A DNA stretch of 64,000 nucleotides from Neisseria sp. oral taxon 014 str. F0314 (GCF_005886145.1 NZ_CP040504.1:1860001-1924000), one strand, 5' to 3'; counted from the stretch's first letter, positions 22,226 through 32,084 are shown. The notes: generated by a model from the letters alone, not told the origin. Numbers and translations: made by a program.

Positions 22226-25200
22226 ATGACCGAGCCGACCTACATCCCGCTGCGCCTGCATACCGAATTTTCGATTACCGACGGTATGGTGCGGATTAAA
22301 AAACTGATTGCCAAAGCGCAGGAATACGGTTTGCCTGCTTTGGGCATCAGCGATTTGATGAACGAATTCGGTTTGGTGAAATTCTATAAAGCCTGCCGCA
22401 GCGCGGGGATTAAGCCCGTCGGTGCGGCGGATGTGTGGATAGGCAATCCGAATGCGCCCGACAAGCCGTTCCGCGCCATGCTGATTATCCGCAACGATGC
22501 GGGCTATCTGCGCTTGAGCGAGCTTCTGACGGCGGCTTATGTCGGCAAAGACCGTAATGTCCATCATGCGGAACTCAATCCCGAATGGCTGGAAAACGGC
22601 GACAACAGCGGCTTGATTTGTTTGAGCGGCGCGCATTACGGCGAAGTGGGCGTGAATCTGTTGAACGGCAATGAAGACGCGGCGCGGTCGGCGGCGTTGA
22701 AGTATGCGGCGTGGTTTCCCGATGCGTTTTATCTGGAGCTGCAACGCCTGCCCGAACGTCCCGAATGGGAGGCTTGCGTTTCGGGCAGCGTGAAGCTGGC
22801 GGAGGAATTGGGTTTGCCGGTGGTGGCGACGCATCCGACGCAGTTTATGAGCCGCGATGATTTCAACGCGCACGAGGCGCGGGTGTGCATCGCGGGCGGC
22901 TGGGTGCTGACGGACAAGAAACGTCCGCGTGATTTTACGCCGAGCCAGTTTTTCATTCCGCCGGAAACGATGCTGGAACGTTTCGCCGATTTGCCCGAAG
23001 CCTTGGAAAACACGGTGGAAATCGCCAAACGCTGCAATATCCATATCACGCTGGGCAAAAACTTCCTGCCCCTGTTCCCGACGCCCGACGGCCTGTCGCT
23101 CGACGATTATCTGGTGAAGCTGTCCAACGAGGGCTTGCAGGAACGCATGGTTCAGCTTTATCCCGACGAGGCGGAGCGGGCGGCGAAAATGCCGGAATAT
23201 CAGGAGCGGCTGGATTTTGAGTTGAACATCATCATCCAGATGAAATTCCCCGGCTATTTCCTTATCGTACAAGACTTTATCAACTGGGCAAAAACGCACG
23301 GCTGTCCGGTGGGGCCGGGACGCGGTTCGGGCGCGGGTTCGCTGGTGGCGTATTCGCTGAAAATTACCGACCTCGACCCGCTGAAATACGCGCTGCTGTT
23401 CGAACGTTTCTTAAACCCCGAACGCGTTTCCATGCCCGACTTCGACGTGGACTTTTGCCAAAGCAACCGCGGCCGCGTGATTGAATATGTGCGCGATAAA
23501 TATGGCGCGCAGGCGGTGAGCCAGATTGTGACCTTCGGCACGATGTCGTCCAAAGCGGTGATACGCGACGTAGGGCGCGTGCTGGAACTGCCGTTTACCC
23601 TGTGCGACAAACTGTCGAAGCTGATTCCGCTGGAAGCCAACAAACCTTTGGGTTTGGACGACGCGATGAAGGCGGAGCCGCAGATTCAGGAATTGATTGA
23701 AGCGGAAGAAGCGGACGAACTGATTACGTTGGCGAAAAAGCTGGAAGATTTGACGCGCGGTCTGGGTATGCACGCGGGCGGCGTGTTGATTGCGCCGGGC
23801 AAGATTTCCGATTACAGCCCCGTGTATCAGGCGGACGAATCCGCCTCGCCCGTATCCATGTACGACAAGGGCGACGTGGAAGACGTGGGTTTGGTGAAGT
23901 TCGACTTTTTAGGCCTGCGCAACCTGACCATTATCGAAATGGCGCAGAACAACATCAAAAACACCACCGGCGATATTGTCGATGTCGGCAAAATCCCGCT
24001 TGACGACCAGGCCGCCTACAAAATCTTCCGCGATGCGAACACCACCGCCGTCTTCCAGTTCGAGTCGACCGGCATGAAAAAAATGCTGAAAACGGCGCAC
24101 ACGACCAAGTTTGAAGAACTCATCGCCTTCGTATCGCTCTACCGCCCCGGCCCGATGGACAACATCCCCGACTTCGTTGCGCGCATGAAGGGACAGGAAT
24201 TCCAATACATCCACCCGCTGCTGGAAGGCATCCTCGCGCCGACCTACGGGATTATGGTGTATCAGGAACAAGTGATGCAGGCGGCGCAGATTATCGGCGG
24301 CTACTCGCTCGGCGGCGCGGACCTGCTGCGCCGCGCCATGGGTAAGAAAAAGCCCGAAGAAATGGTGAAACACCGCGAAATCTTCGCCGAAGGCGCAGCA
24401 AAACAAGGCATTTCGCGAGAAAAATCCGACGAAATCTTCAACTACATGGAAAAATTCGCCGGCTACGGTTTCAACAAATCCCACGCCGCCGCCTACGCCC
24501 TGATTTCCTACCAGACCGCATGGCTCAAAGCCCATTATCCCGCCGAATTTATGGCGGCAACCATGTCGTCTGAATTGGACAACACCGACCAGCTCAAGCA
24601 TTTCTACGACGACTGCCGCGCCAACGGCATCGAGTTCCTGCCGCCCGACATCAACGAATCCGACTACCGCTTCACGCCGTATCCGAACATGAAAATCCGC
24701 TACGCACTCGGCGCGATTAAAGGCACGGGCGAAGCCGCCGTCGAATCCATCATCGCCGCGCGGCAAAGCGGCGGCAAATTTACCGGCCTCTTGGACTTCT
24801 GCGAGCGCGTCGGCAAAGAACACATGAACCGCCGCACCCTCGAAGCCCTGATACGCGGCGGCGCGTTCGACAGCATCGAACCCAACCGCGCCATGCTCTT
24901 GGCAAACATCGACCTCGCCATGAACAACGCCGACCAAAAAGCCGCCAACGCCAATCAGGGCGGGCTGTTTGACATGATGGAAGACGCCATCGAACCGGTG
25001 CAGCTCATCGACGCGCCCATGTGGAGCGAATCGGAAAAACTCGCCGAAGAAAAAACCGTCATCGGCTTTTATCTGTCCGGCCACCCCTTTGGCCCGTATG
25101 CCCAAGAAGTCCGCCAAATCGCCCCGACCAAATTAGGTCGTCTGAAACCGCAAGACAGCGTGCGCCTCGCCGGATTCGTTACCGCCGTGCGCACCATGAT

Positions 25201-25660
25201 GGGCAAACGCGGCAAAATCGCCTTCGTCAGCCTCGAAGATTTGAGCGGGCAGATTGAAATCATGGTCAGCGGCCAGACGCTGGAAAACTGCGCCGACTAC
25301 CTCAAATCCGACCAAGTGCTGATTATCGAATCCAAAGTCAGCCGCGACGACTACGGTGGCGGCGACGGGCTGCGCATCATGGCAAACCAAGTCATGACCC
25401 TGCAAATGGCGCGCGAACGTTACGCCCGCAGCCTAAGCCTCGCCCTCGCCCCCGGCCACGACATCGAACGCCTCGCCGCCATCCTCACCGCCCACCGCCT
25501 GCCCGACACGTCGCACATCCCGCTGCAACTGTCGTACAGCAACGACAAAGCGTCGGGCAGGTTTCAAGTGCCGCCGAAATGGATGGTTACGCCGAGCGCG
25601 GATTTGTTCGGCGAACTGGAAGCGCTGCTCGGCAGTAAATCGGTCAGGGTGAACTGGTAG
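22226..25660 (+). CDS. dnaE: DNA polymerase III alpha subunit DnaE
   Basis: Replicative polymerase catalytic subunit, 1,144 residues. An N-terminal PHP domain opens with PLRLHTEFSITDG. The polymerase core has the catalytic PDFDVDF with Asp405 and Asp407, and GPGRGSGAGSLVAY near 364. Fingers and the helix-hairpin-helix tandem follow (near 800-870), then an OB fold with GKIAFVSLEDLSGQIEIMV near 993. There is no C-terminal anomaly. A DUS-like sequence (AGGTCGTCTGAAA) is read as LGRLKPQ near 972. It sits alone and ends in a DUS hairpin. Confidence 0.98.
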   Translation: MTEPTYIPLRLHTEFSITDGMVRIKKLIAKAQEYGLPALGISDLMNEFGLVKFYKACRSAGIKPVGAADVWIGNPNAPDKPFRAMLIIRNDAGYLRLSELLTAAYVGKDRNVHHAELNPEWLENGDNSGLICLSGAHYGEVGVNLLNGNEDAARSAALKYAAWFPDAFYLELQRLPERPEWEACVSGSVKLAEELGLPVVATHPTQFMSRDDFNAHEARVCIAGGWVLTDKKRPRDFTPSQFFIPPETMLERFADLPEALENTVEIAKRCNIHITLGKNFLPLFPTPDGLSLDDYLVKLSNEGLQERMVQLYPDEAERAAKMPEYQERLDFELNIIIQMKFPGYFLIVQDFINWAKTHGCPVGPGRGSGAGSLVAYSLKITDLDPLKYALLFERFLNPERVSMPDFDVDFCQSNRGRVIEYVRDKYGAQAVSQIVTFGTMSSKAVIRDVGRVLELPFTLCDKLSKLIPLEANKPLGLDDAMKAEPQIQELIEAEEADELITLAKKLEDLTRGLGMHAGGVLIAPGKISDYSPVYQADESASPVSMYDKGDVEDVGLVKFDFLGLRNLTIIEMAQNNIKNTTGDIVDVGKIPLDDQAAYKIFRDANTTAVFQFESTGMKKMLKTAHTTKFEELIAFVSLYRPGPMDNIPDFVARMKGQEFQYIHPLLEGILAPTYGIMVYQEQVMQAAQIIGGYSLGGADLLRRAMGKKKPEEMVKHREIFAEGAAKQGISREKSDEIFNYMEKFAGYGFNKSHAAAYALISYQTAWLKAHYPAEFMAATMSSELDNTDQLKHFYDDCRANGIEFLPPDINESDYRFTPYPNMKIRYALGAIKGTGEAAVESIIAARQSGGKFTGLLDFCERVGKEHMNRRTLEALIRGGAFDSIEPNRAMLLANIDLAMNNADQKAANANQGGLFDMMEDAIEPVQLIDAPMWSESEKLAEEKTVIGFYLSGHPFGPYAQEVRQIAPTKLGRLKPQDSVRLAGFVTAVRTMMGKRGKIAFVSLEDLSGQIEIMVSGQTLENCADYLKSDQVLIIESKVSRDDYGGGDGLRIMANQVMTLQMARERYARSLSLALAPGHDIERLAAILTAHRLPDTSHIPLQLSYSNDKASGRFQVPPKWMVTPSADLFGELEALLGSKSVRVNW

Positions 25661-25676
25661 CCGGTTGGAAATCAAG

Positions 25677-25708
25677 AGGCCGTCTGAAAACAAAGTTTCA
25701 GACGGCCT
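25677..25708. terminator. inverted DUS pair between dnaE and the AraC-type gene
   Basis: AGGCCGTCTGAA (25677-25688) and TTCAGACGGCCT (25697-25708) between convergent genes. Confidence 0.75.
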
Positions 25709-25715
25709 CTTGATT

Positions 25716-26624
25716 TTATTCCCTGCCGCGCCGCTGCATTTCCGCCGGCGTGCAGTCGAAATACTGCTTGAACGCCTGCGTAAAGCTGGACGTATGGCGG
25801 TAGCCGCAGCGGTAGGCGGTTTCGCTAATGCTTTCCTGCCCGGTCGTCAGCGCGTAAAGCGCGTATTGCATATGTTTGTGGCGCAGCCAGTCGCTGGCGG
25901 TGATGCCGAAAGATTCGCGCAGGCGGCGTTGCAGGGTGCGTTCGCTGATATGCAGCGCGGCGGCCAGCTCGGCGACTTGGTGCGCGCCGTTGTCAAACGC
26001 ATGATTGAGGCTGTGGACGAAACTTTCAGACGGCACGGAAACCTCGCAGGCCGTCTGAACGGGATGGCGTGCCAGAAAATCGCGCCACAGTCCGGCCAGA
26101 AGTTGCAGCGCGTCGGCCTCCTGCTGCAAAGCATCGGCGATGCTGCCGTCCGGACGTTGCAGGCAGCGCCCGACCAGTACGGCCAATCCGTCGTCCAAAG
26201 GCCAGCTTCTGACCGGTTCGCGGTAGACGTGGGACAACAGGTGGCGGTATTGCGGCTGGGAAAGCCAGTGTTCGATGCCTTTTAACGCGATTTTGACGGT
26301 GGTTTCGCCGCGGTGGAGATAGCGGCTGAACAAAATTTCTTCGCCTGCCGCCACCAGAATTACCTTGCCGCCGTCGGCCCGGATGCAGTAACGCTCGCGG
26401 TTGATACCGAAATCCAACCTGCCTTCCAGCAGGATGACGAAGTTGACGTACGCATCGGTCAGACGGCTGCAATGCAGGTCTTGTTCCGCCGTGGCGCGCC
26501 CTCCGTGCAGGCTGATGCCGCTGTGCAGCGTGTCGAAATGGTAATGCCCGCTCAGATAGTCGTTACTGTCGCCTTGCTGGACGAGGCGCATGAAATGGCG
26601 GCTGTTGATGTGCAGAGTGCTCAT
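25716..26624 (-). CDS. AraC-family transcriptional regulator
   Basis: 302 residues: N-terminal cupin-like sensing region (about 20-170) and a C-terminal double helix-turn-helix (about 205-295) with VAELAAALHISERTLQRRLR and SISETAYRCGYRHTSSFTQA. It is transcribed away from a TonB-dependent receptor gene. In Neisseria, MpeR is a Fur-controlled AraC regulator of the fetA siderophore receptor; the context here is analogous but I do not claim orthology. Two DUS fall in frame near residue 193. A Fur-box-like sequence is in the shared upstream region. Confidence 0.85.
   Translation of the reverse strand: MSTLHINSRHFMRLVQQGDSNDYLSGHYHFDTLHSGISLHGGRATAEQDLHCSRLTDAYVNFVILLEGRLDFGINRERYCIRADGGKVILVAAGEEILFSRYLHRGETTVKIALKGIEHWLSQPQYRHLLSHVYREPVRSWPLDDGLAVLVGRCLQRPDGSIADALQQEADALQLLAGLWRDFLARHPVQTACEVSVPSESFVHSLNHAFDNGAHQVAELAAALHISERTLQRRLRESFGITASDWLRHKHMQYALYALTTGQESISETAYRCGYRHTSSFTQAFKQYFDCTPAEMQRRGRE
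25960..26060. other. two DUS-type segments inside the AraC gene
   Basis: TTCAGACGGCA at about 26026 and GGCCGTCTGAACGG at about 26050 lie 25 bases apart inside the coding region, translated in the linker between the sensing and DNA-binding domains. Confidence 0.5.
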
Positions 26625-26996
26625 TGTCGTGTTTTCAATAGAGATTGCCGACCCAACGATAACATTTATCCTTCAAACGGACAAACCGTTCCATAAATAT
26701 AATCATTATTAATTGAAGCAAATGATTCAATAAGATTATCTTGTTTGTTCAAATAACAACTTTCCGATACATTGCGCTCCCCCTGTTTATGCGGCAGGCC
26801 GGAAACACAATAAAACACCCCGCGAGGCCGTCTGAAAACAATAAAAAATCCCCAAACGTTTTATTTTTAAAGCACAAAAACGGTTTGTCGCATTTTCAAA
26901 AAAGATTGTCGGAAAAACGATAATATCCGTTTACATGAACGACCGTAGAAAATATAAAATGCAATCATTCCTATTTCCATGTAAGGAGGATAATTG
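26625..26996. other. divergent regulatory gap between regulator and receptor
   Basis: 372 bases, AT-rich. Holds a Fur-box-like element at 26696-26714, a DUS at about 26825, and a GATAATAT at 26919-26926 which may be a -10 or a second Fur half-site ahead of the receptor gene. No gene seen. Confidence 0.5.
26696..26714. promoter_or_regulatory. Fur-box-like site
   Basis: AATATAATCATTATTAATT resembles the 19-bp Fur consensus (GATAATGATAATCATTATC), sharing the central ATAATCATTAT. Its position between an AraC regulator and a TonB-dependent receptor fits iron control. Match is by eye only. Confidence 0.5.
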
Positions 26997-29099
26997 ATGT
27001 TCCGCCATAATTTGATCGCCGTTGCCGTTTTGGCGGCGTTTTCTTCGGCCGTTTCCGCTGCCGAGCAGGTTAATCTGGAAACCGTGCATGTTCAGGGGCA
27101 GCGTTCGTATAACGCGATTGCCACCGAGAAAAACGGCGATTACAGCTCGTTTGCCGCCACCGTCGGCACAAAAATTCCCGCGTCTTTGCGCGAGATTCCG
27201 CAATCCGTCAGCATCATCACCAACCAGCAGGTAAAAGACCGCAACGTCGATACCTTTGACCAATTGGCGCGCAAAACGCCGGGTCTGCGCGTGTTGAGCA
27301 ACGACGACGGACGCTCGTCGGTTTATGCGCGCGGCTACGAATACAGCGAATACAACATCGACGGCCTGCCTGCGCAGATGCAGAGTATCAACGGCACGCT
27401 GCCCAACCTGTTCGCCTTCGACCGCGTCGAAGTGATGCGCGGGCCGAGCGGATTGTTCGACAGCAGCGGCGAGATGGGCGGTATTGTGAATTTGGTGCGC
27501 AAACGCCCGACCAAAGAGTTCCAAGGCCATGCAGCGGCAGGGTTCGGTACGCACAAACAATATAAAGCCGAAGCCGACGTTTCAGGCCGTCTGAACGCCG
27601 ACGGCAGCGTGCGCGGCCGTGTGATGGTGCAAACTTCGGGCGCATCTCCGCGTCCGGCGGAGAAAAACAACCACCATGAAACCTTCTATGCGGCGGCGGA
27701 TTGGGACATCAACCCCGATACGACTTTGGGTGTAGGCTATCTCTACCAGCAACGCCACCTCGCGCCGTATAACGGCCTGCCGGTCAACCATGACGGCTCG
27801 CTGATGAAGCTGCCCGAACACACCTTTGTCGGAGCGGATTGGAACAAATTTAAAATGAACAGCCACGACGTGTTCGCCGATTTGAAACATTACTTCGGCA
27901 ACGGCGGCTACGGCAAAGTCGGCGTGCGCTATTCCGACCGCGATGCCGATTCCAACTACACTTTTGCAGGCAGCAAACGGGCGGAAAACGGCAGCGCGAC
28001 GGTAACCGGCCTCGGTACCGACATCCGGCAGAAAGCCTTTGCGTTTGACGCCAGCTACAGCCAGCCGTTCCGCCTGGGCAATACCGCCAACGAATTTGTG
28101 GTCGGTGCGGACTACAACCACTTTAAGAGCACGACCGAGCAAGGCCGATCGGCGCTTGCCCGCGGCGTCGCTTTGGGGGATTTCCGTTCCGTACCTTATG
28201 TGAATCTGCTGCAACAGGCGCGTGCCGGTACCCGCGGGTATAATTATTCCGTTTCCAAAGAAAACCTCGACGAATTCGGCCTCTACGGCAAAACCGTATT
28301 CCGTCCCGTCGACGGCCTGTCGCTGATTGCCGGCGGCCGTGTCGGCCACTACAAAATCGAGGCCGGCGACGATACGGGGTTGAACAAAGCCGATAAAACC
28401 AAATTCACCGGCTACGCAGGCGCAGTATACGATTTGAACGATGCCAACAGCCTCTACGCCAGCTTTTCCCAGCTCTACACGCCGCAGACCAGCCTCGGCA
28501 CCGACGGCAAGCTCCTGAAAGCGCGGCAGGGCAACCAGTTTGAAGCGGGTTACAAAGGCAGCTACATGAACGAACGCCTGAATACCCGCGTATCGTTCTA
28601 CCGTATGCAGGACAAAAATGCCGCCGCCAGCATCGTCGGCGACAGCACCCACTACGCCGCGCTGGGCAAACGTGTGATGGAAGGCGTCGAAACCGAAATC
28701 AGCGGCGCGATTACACCGAAATGGCAGATTCACGCAGGCTACAGCTATCTGCACAGCCAAATCAAAGCCTCCTCCACCAATCGCGACGACGGCATCTTCC
28801 TGCTGATGCCCAAACACAGCGCAAACCTGTGGACGACTTACCAAGTTACGCCCAAACTGACCCTCGGCGGCGGCGTGAACGCGATGAGCCATATTACCTC
28901 GTCGGCAGGGTTGCGTGCGGGCGGCTACGCCACCTTCGACGCGATGGCGGCTTACCAGTTTACGCCCAAGCTGAAACTGCAAGTCAACGCCGACAACATC
29001 TTCAACCGCCACTACTACACCCGCGTAGGCTCCGCCAACACCTTCAACATTCCCGGTGCGGAACGCAGCCTGATGGCGAACGTGCGGTATGATTTCTAA
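26997..29099 (+). CDS. TonB-dependent siderophore receptor
   Basis: 700-residue outer-membrane receptor. Signal peptide (MFRHNLIAVAVLAAFSSAVSA) is followed by a TonB-box-like region and plug domain (about 45-170: REIPQSVSIITNQQ, PGLRVLSNDDGR, FDRVEVMRGPSGLFDSSG). The 22-stranded barrel ends in aromatic F (NVRYDF). The plug is of the ferrichrome/siderophore class. The ATG has AAGGAGG seven bases upstream; a TTG one codon earlier is not needed. A DUS is read in frame near residue 197 (VSGRLNADG). It is flanked by an AraC regulator and an esterase, suggesting use of siderophores made by others. Confidence 0.93.
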   Translation: MFRHNLIAVAVLAAFSSAVSAAEQVNLETVHVQGQRSYNAIATEKNGDYSSFAATVGTKIPASLREIPQSVSIITNQQVKDRNVDTFDQLARKTPGLRVLSNDDGRSSVYARGYEYSEYNIDGLPAQMQSINGTLPNLFAFDRVEVMRGPSGLFDSSGEMGGIVNLVRKRPTKEFQGHAAAGFGTHKQYKAEADVSGRLNADGSVRGRVMVQTSGASPRPAEKNNHHETFYAAADWDINPDTTLGVGYLYQQRHLAPYNGLPVNHDGSLMKLPEHTFVGADWNKFKMNSHDVFADLKHYFGNGGYGKVGVRYSDRDADSNYTFAGSKRAENGSATVTGLGTDIRQKAFAFDASYSQPFRLGNTANEFVVGADYNHFKSTTEQGRSALARGVALGDFRSVPYVNLLQQARAGTRGYNYSVSKENLDEFGLYGKTVFRPVDGLSLIAGGRVGHYKIEAGDDTGLNKADKTKFTGYAGAVYDLNDANSLYASFSQLYTPQTSLGTDGKLLKARQGNQFEAGYKGSYMNERLNTRVSFYRMQDKNAAASIVGDSTHYAALGKRVMEGVETEISGAITPKWQIHAGYSYLHSQIKASSTNRDDGIFLLMPKHSANLWTTYQVTPKLTLGGGVNAMSHITSSAGLRAGGYATFDAMAAYQFTPKLKLQVNADNIFNRHYYTRVGSANTFNIPGAERSLMANVRYDF

Positions 29100-29109
29100 A
29101 CGGTAAAAA

Positions 29110-29149
29110 AGGCCGTCTGAAAAAACGCTGCGGCGTTTTCAGACGGCCT
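29110..29149. terminator. inverted DUS pair after the receptor gene
   Basis: AGGCCGTCTGAA (29110-29121) with TTCAGACGGCCT (29138-29149). Confidence 0.7.
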
Positions 29150-29374
29150 GCCAACCCAACAAAACAAACACATTACGGGAAATTTATCCAAGCCGGCGGG
29201 AAACGTCAGCCGGTTTGGTTTTTTTCATTTCTAACAAGCAAACAAACATCGGGGCGGTGTGCTGAACCCTGCCGAATCTGAGAGAGAACGGATGAAAATA
29301 AAAAAGCAGCGATGCACCAGATTCATTCCAACCCAACCACATTCCTTAATAGGCCGTCTGAAACCGGAAACATC

Positions 29375-30196
29375 ATGACCTCCCGTATTTCCAAATGGCA
29401 GGACGCACGCCTGCTGCAAGCGCAGGAAACGCAAATCCATTCGCAACATACCGGCCGCAGCTACCGCATTCAGACGGCCTGTATCGGTACACCGCCGCTG
29501 CAAGGCTGTCCGGTCCTCTATATACTCGACGGCGACACGTTTTTTCCGGCGGCACTCAGCATGGCGCAATCGTTGCTGGTCAATCCGATGACCCGCAGCA
29601 ACGCCCCGTGCCTCTTAGTCGGCATCGGCTATCCCAACGGTGCCATCCGCGATTTGCAACGGCGCGCACTGGATTACACCCCGCCGCTGCCCGCAGGCGC
29701 AACCGAAGCCGACTGCCGCCGGTATGGGCAGGCCGACCGCTTCGGCGCATTTATCGACGGCGAACTTATGCCGCTGCTGGCGGACAGGTTCCCGATTAAT
29801 ACGGCCGAGCAGGCCTTATTCGGCCATTCTTTCGGCGCGCTGTTCGGTGCGTACAGCCTGCTTGTCTCGACCAAACGTTTCCGCCGCTATTTCCTCGTCA
29901 GCCCTTCAATGTGGTGGCATAACCGCCGCCTTCTTGATTTCATGCCGTCTGAAATTCCGCAGGAATGTTATGCCGAGATACGCGTAGGCGGTTTGGAACA
30001 ACCTGCCTGCAACGGCACGCGGCACCAGCGCGAACGCAACATGGTTACGCAGGCAGAAGATTTCGCCTCCAAGTTGCGCGGTAAAGGCGTGGAAACCGTG
30101 TTTGGGAACTATCCGAACGACAACCACGGCAGCGTTCCCTTCCGAGCCTTACCCGATTGCCTTGCCGCATTGGCGAAGGCATGGCAGGCCGTCTGA
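29375..30196 (+). CDS. alpha/beta-hydrolase esterase, siderophore-esterase-like (IroE/Fes type)
   Basis: 273-residue serine hydrolase of the esterase-D/Fes group. Nucleophile is Ser152 in GHSFGALFG; the likely catalytic His is in PNDNHGSVPF near 250; YILDGDTFFPAA near 49-60 is typical of the family. No signal peptide is obvious, so it is probably cytoplasmic (Fes-like) rather than periplasmic. Start at 29375 follows GGAAAC; an in-frame ATG at 29312 would place a DUS in the N-terminus. Downstream of the TonB receptor, it probably hydrolyses an imported ester siderophore to free iron. DUS are read in frame (IQTAC near 32, MPSEIP near 190), and the stop is DUS-derived. Confidence 0.82.
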   Translation: MTSRISKWQDARLLQAQETQIHSQHTGRSYRIQTACIGTPPLQGCPVLYILDGDTFFPAALSMAQSLLVNPMTRSNAPCLLVGIGYPNGAIRDLQRRALDYTPPLPAGATEADCRRYGQADRFGAFIDGELMPLLADRFPINTAEQALFGHSFGALFGAYSLLVSTKRFRRYFLVSPSMWWHNRRLLDFMPSEIPQECYAEIRVGGLEQPACNGTRHQRERNMVTQAEDFASKLRGKGVETVFGNYPNDNHGSVPFRALPDCLAALAKAWQAV

Positions 30197-30300
30197 ACGG
30201 CATTTGCGGACAGGAAAGGAACAAAGGAAATGCGGCGGGCGGAAGCCGATGGGTGATGTAACGGGCGTCTGATGGAGCATCAGCAGATGCAAATAAAATA

Positions 30301-30324
30301 AGGAACCGATAATTATCGGTTCCT
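30301..30324 (-). terminator. terminator after the tRNA pair
   Basis: A perfect 24-base palindrome (AGGAACCGATAA and complement), followed on the minus strand by TTATTTTATTT, eleven bases past the tRNA-Ala end. Confidence 0.75.
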
Positions 30325-30334
30325 TTCCTTATTC

Positions 30335-30410
<76 letters not shown>

Positions 30411-30413
30411 GAA

Positions 30414-30490
30414 TGGTGGCGAATCAGGGACTCGAACCCCGGACACAAGGATTATGATTCCTCTGCTCTAACCGACTGAGCTAATTCGCC
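30414..30490 (-). tRNA. tRNA with CAT anticodon, probably elongator tRNA-Met
   Basis: 77 bases with encoded CCA. Acceptor GGCGAAT pairs with ATTCGCC; anticodon loop ATCATAA; T-arm GGTTCGAGTCC. The first base pair is G-C, not the mismatch of initiator tRNA, so it is elongator Met or a lysidine-modified Ile(CAT). I favour Met. Confidence 0.9.
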
Positions 30491-30614
30491 GTTTCGTGAA
30501 ACCGCTATTATAGGTTTTTCTGCGTTTTTGGCAAGCGCATTTATTTGTGTTTCGTTTTCTATTTTGATTTTAAAGGATAAAAAATAGATTTGTGCATCGG
30601 TCGGTTATCGGGGC

Positions 30615-30655
30615 AGGCCGTCTGAAAGATTGCAGTGGCAGTTTTCAGACGGCCT
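30615..30655. terminator. inverted DUS pair at the end of the methyltransferase gene
   Basis: AGGCCGTCTGAA (30615-30626) with TTCAGACGGCCT (30644-30655), four bases beyond the stop of the minus-strand gene. Confidence 0.7.
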
Positions 30656-30658
30656 GAT

Positions 30659-31810
30659 TCAAAGTGTGTGGCATATGTCGCCGAAAGCGAAACCCTGCCA
30701 GTTCGTATCTATGTTTTTTCCGAACGCGATAACTTTGAAAAGCTCGCCCATTTCATGCGGGTTAACCAGTTGCTGTACTGCCGCTGCGGCGGTCAGATAG
30801 GCCGCAGTATCAGGATGGCCCGTTTGTGCCAAAAGATCGGTGATGCCCAGATTCAGAAGAAAATTGGCTTGGGTGGTGTAGCCGATTAAATCCAAACCGG
30901 CATCGGTGGCCGCTTGTGCAATATCGGTGAAGTTGACATGGGCCGTCAGGTCGGTTAGGCCGGGCAGAAAAAAAGGATCGTGAACGGTGTGGTGCCGGTA
31001 ATGGCCGATGAGCGTCCCCATATGGCGCTGCGGGTGGTAATACTGGGCGGCATCGAAGCCGTAATCGATGAATATCATGCCGCCTCGGCGGAGTTTCGAG
31101 GCAACGGTGTGCACAAAGGCATGTTGCGCGGGATGAAGCTCGCTGGTGTACGGTTCGGCGTCGGGAAAATAGTTTTCGGCAGAGCGAAGCAGGGTAGGGG
31201 TTGCAAGTGTTTTGGGAACTTGGACAAACTCCCCGTTTTTTATGCTGACGCCGATTTGTTGAAAGTTGCCGCCTTCTTTCCGGACAAGTTCCACCGGCAT
31301 AGCGTCCAGTACCTCGTTGCCGATGACGATGCCGTCAAATTCGTCGGGAAGCGTGTCGAGATGGATGATTTTTCGTGCGGTTTCGGGAGGAAGGCTGTTG
31401 GAAATCATGGCACGCTGGCGTTCGGCCAGCTCGGGCGAGAGTTCGACGATGTAGTAATGGCTGAGGCCGTCTGAAAAGTTTTGCAGCAGGCTCACGGCCA
31501 AATCCCCCGTTCCGGCACCGAATTCGTATATGTTGCCTGCGGTTTGCGGCAAGAGGACGGAGAGTTGCGCAAACAAGGTTTTTCCGAACAGGGGCGACAG
31601 CACAGGGGCGGTAATGAAATCTCCGCCCGCACCGATTTTATGGCTTCCTCCGGTGTAGTAACCGAAGTCGGGAGCATAGAGGGCAAGCTCCATGAAACGG
31701 GAGAAAGGAATCCAGTTGCCGTTGTCTGAGATTTCGTCGCTTATCAGACGGCACAGTTGCCGACAGGAGTGTTGTGCGGCAGGAGAAGGGGCCGGAATTT
31801 GGAGTTTCAT
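30659..31810 (-). CDS. SAM-dependent methyltransferase, MidA/NDUFAF7 family
   Basis: 383 residues. The class I methyltransferase core has EFGAGTGDLAVSLL near 94-107 and the post-core GNEVLDAMPVELV near 165-177. The N-terminal FMELALYAPDFGYYTGG and KIGAGGDFITAPVLSPLFG signatures are hallmarks of MidA (COG1565). The mitochondrial counterpart methylates an arginine of complex I; the bacterial target is unsettled. A DUS is read as NFSDGLS near 114. It is divergent from mraZ; TATAAT on the minus strand at 31850-31855 is a possible -10. Confidence 0.88.
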   Translation of the reverse strand: MKLQIPAPSPAAQHSCRQLCRLISDEISDNGNWIPFSRFMELALYAPDFGYYTGGSHKIGAGGDFITAPVLSPLFGKTLFAQLSVLLPQTAGNIYEFGAGTGDLAVSLLQNFSDGLSHYYIVELSPELAERQRAMISNSLPPETARKIIHLDTLPDEFDGIVIGNEVLDAMPVELVRKEGGNFQQIGVSIKNGEFVQVPKTLATPTLLRSAENYFPDAEPYTSELHPAQHAFVHTVASKLRRGGMIFIDYGFDAAQYYHPQRHMGTLIGHYRHHTVHDPFFLPGLTDLTAHVNFTDIAQAATDAGLDLIGYTTQANFLLNLGITDLLAQTGHPDTAAYLTAAAAVQQLVNPHEMGELFKVIAFGKNIDTNWQGFAFGDICHTL

Positions 31811-32055
31811 GACTGTTAGATAATGTAAAAATTTAGAATTTGCGCATGTATTATAACGTGCCTGTTTTGTGGTCGGGAAACCGATATTATGTGCTATATG
31901 TAGTAGTAAATTTACATAAATGATACAAGATATTGTGTTTTCTCATTCAGTTTGGTTGGGAAAAGACCGTTCGGGTAATGTGGTTGTTTGGGTATCTGTC
32001 TGTATTTAAACGTATTTTTTGAGCCGAAAATAAGCATTTTCAGAGTGTTTGCGAT

Positions 32056-32084
32056 TTGACCGTGTCGGCAAAATTTCTTATAGT
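32056..32084 (+). promoter_or_regulatory. dcw cluster promoter
   Basis: TTGACC at 32056-32061 and TATAGT at 32079-32084 with a 17-base spacer. Transcription would begin near 32091, within the MraZ boxes. Confidence 0.75.

Noticed and set aside
26919..26926. GATAATAT as a second Fur box
   Set aside because: Only a half-site match; it is as likely to be a -10 element.
27582..29012. 476-codon minus-strand frame inside the TonB receptor gene
   Set aside because: Antisense shadow; the receptor on the plus strand has signal peptide, plug and barrel motifs.
30414..30490. Initiator tRNA-Met
   Set aside because: The first acceptor pair is a normal G-C pair, and the three G-C pairs in the anticodon stem typical of initiators are missing.
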